Source of the DNA: Arenibacter hampyeongensis
GTDB lineage: Bacteria > Bacteroidota > Bacteroidia > Flavobacteriales > Flavobacteriaceae
Direction of reading: 5' to 3'
DNA: 64,000 nucleotides
NCBI RefSeq assembly: GCF_002909255.1
Contig: NZ_PIOB01000004.1
Span: 62,001-126,000, forward strand
The notes beneath the pieces were generated by a model. It searched no databases, had not been told where the DNA came from, and worked only from the letters and a program-made list of their open reading frames with translations. Both the position numbers and the translations under genes were made by a program. Of this stretch, positions 63,006 through 64,000 are shown piece after piece; position 1 is the stretch's first letter; each line of letters opens with the position of its first letter.

Positions 63006-63655
63006 TGAACAATAAACTGTTTTAAAGTTCAAAGTTTAATGTTAAAGGTTAAAGAATTTGTGGCTTCGACTACGCTCAGCCACCGGATGAAGTTTACGGA
63101 GATTGAACCTGCCTATCGGCAGACAGGCGTAGTCGAAATCGAAGTAGCCGAAAGTTTATTTTCAGTGATCAGTTGACTGTGAGCAATAAATAGTTTTAAA
63201 GTTCAAAGTCTTTGCGGAGATTGAGCGTAGTCGAAATCGAAGAGGTGAGGTAGTAGAGAGAAGTAATTAGTAAACAGTGGGCAGTGTTCTTCAGCCAAAA
63301 GGCAATAATTTGTTTGTTCAACATTATTAACTGACGTCATTGCGAGCCTGCCCGGCCGTTAGGCGGGTGATCCGACGAAGGAGGATTGTATCGAGAAGTA
63401 GACGTTTTACACCAAACTGGTTCTCGATACAAAATGCCTAACGGCATTTCACTCGAACTGACGAAAGAACAGAGAAGCAAAGTCGAATGCCCTTCATTTC
63501 GAGCCTGCTTACCGTCACTTCAAGCCTGCCTGCCGGCAGGCAGGTGGTTTTATGGAGTGAAACGAAATAAAATTGTATCGAGAAGTAGACGGCACCGAGA
63601 AGCACTCAAGTTTAAGATGTTAAATTTGATTACAACCCAACCTTGTATATCACCA
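63006..63655. repeat. Repeat mosaic VII (between convergent phosphoesterase and TonB-receptor genes)
   Basis: Reverse-oriented C words; a G piece (63060-63145, TGGCTTCGACTACGCTCAGCC and GTCGAAATCGAAG); H words; D/E chimera (63334-63370 running into 63369-63463); E with the palindrome at 63525-63544 (63513-63611). No gene is supported. Confidence 0.75.
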
Positions 63656-64000
63656 CTACAAACTCGCAGAAACTGAAACCACTCCGGACCTCCCATAACC
63701 ATTAACGCCGGAGCCATGGTATCTATAATCCTCATTGAAAATATTCTGCAGGCCAAGATCGATCGTCACATATTTTATAGTGTAACTAGTATGTAAATTA
63801 AGGACGTTCCAGCCAGGGGTGCCTCCAAGCGGGATTCTATTATCGTCTATATCGCCTGAGGCCAATCGGTCCTGCTTACCAGCAATGAGCCAATCAGCAT
63901 TAAAAGTCCATTTCTTTACACCATATTCAGTGGCAAGTCGGCCAAAAAGGGGAGGGATACGACGTGCAGGCTCGTCACTGGTTTTGTTCTGTCCATGGGT
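63656..64000 (-). CDS. TonB-dependent receptor, C-terminal 114 residues (5' end outside window)
   Basis: The reverse-strand frame is open from the window edge to a stop at 63656. The translated part is the end of an outer-membrane beta-barrel: PARRIPPLFGRLATEYGVKKWTFNADWLIAGKQ, SGWNVLN-type text (GGTPGWNVLNLHTSYTI) and the family-typical IDLGLQNIFNEDYRYHGSGVNGYGRSGVVSVSASL. That is the last strands of a TonB-dependent receptor, with the conserved NIFNEDYR motif. The ligand cannot be inferred. It converges on the phosphoesterase gene across repeat mosaic VII. Confidence 0.88.
   Translation of the reverse strand, partial: THGQNKTSDEPARRIPPLFGRLATEYGVKKWTFNADWLIAGKQDRLASGDIDDNRIPLGGTPGWNVLNLHTSYTIKYVTIDLGLQNIFNEDYRYHGSGVNGYGRSGVVSVSASL

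Noticed and set aside
1-64000. tRNA, rRNA or intact insertion sequences
   Set aside because: I looked for tRNA-like cloverleaves, 16S/23S signatures and transposase genes and saw none. The E cloverleaf has an unpaired-loop pattern and no T-arm or acceptor sequence of a tRNA.

Overview
The window is a chromosomal segment of a Bacteroidota bacterium, most likely a marine member of the Flavobacteriaceae. The evidence is the protein content (a YtxJ-type bacilliredoxin, a flavobacterial two-NBD ABC-F protein, DUF4252 and DUF3748 proteins, many LxxC lipoproteins, a TonB-dependent receptor), the low GC content (about 40% in ordinary genes), and promoters with the Bacteroidota -7 box TAnnTTTG. The clearest promoter lies directly in front of the SRP RNA gene. 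I cannot name the genus with confidence.

Layout. 1-6.3 kb: 3'-truncated clpB (minus), ytxJ, a lipoprotein gene, and divergent fahA and glyA. 6.3-11.7 kb: five genes all on the minus strand: an unknown protein, a NarL-type response regulator, a TPR histidine kinase, a secreted protein built from seven 28-residue repeats, and a LytTR regulator with a degenerate receiver. Two of these genes share an inverted-repeat motif upstream. 11.8-14.8 kb: an operon of glutaminyl cyclase, thioesterase and beta-helix lipoprotein. 15-36 kb: the 4.5S RNA and ordinary metabolic and cell-envelope genes (SDR, transaldolase, ABC-F, pheT, leuAB, rluA, panB and others). 36-42.8 kb: a minus-strand operon of a GDPD phosphodiesterase, two paralogous secreted propeller/helical-barrel proteins, and a DUF3748/TolB-like protein between the paralogues. 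44-64 kb: sdaA, dnaK, a metallophosphoesterase, a three-gene sugar-acid operon (Zn dehydrogenase, UxaA-type dehydratase, lactonase) resembling oxidative L-fucose catabolism, an orphan NqrC-like FMN lipoprotein, a saccharopine-dehydrogenase-like protein, a YncE/phosphoesterase fusion, and the 3' end of a TonB-dependent receptor gene.

The most unusual feature is the contrast between the two parts. Up to 42.8 kb the intergenic spaces are short and hold no dispersed repeats. Beyond it, nearly every spacer is 0.65-1.5 kb long and is a mosaic of at least seven repeat families (called A-H here). One family (E, about 104 bp) can fold into a cloverleaf of one outer stem and three hairpins, and its stems show compensatory changes between copies. 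A 20-bp perfect palindrome sits as a clean insertion in E and in another family. Nearly all families run in one orientation from 43 to 52.86 kb and in the opposite orientation from 53.7 to 63.6 kb, whichever way the neighbouring genes point.

Regulation. clpB and dnaK, which encode partner chaperones, share a composite promoter: a TGACA-N3-TGTC inverted repeat, exactly 12 bp, then a TGG...TTG element resembling a sigma-54 -24/-12 site. The histidine kinase/regulator region with its repeat protein may be a small signalling system, but that is inference.
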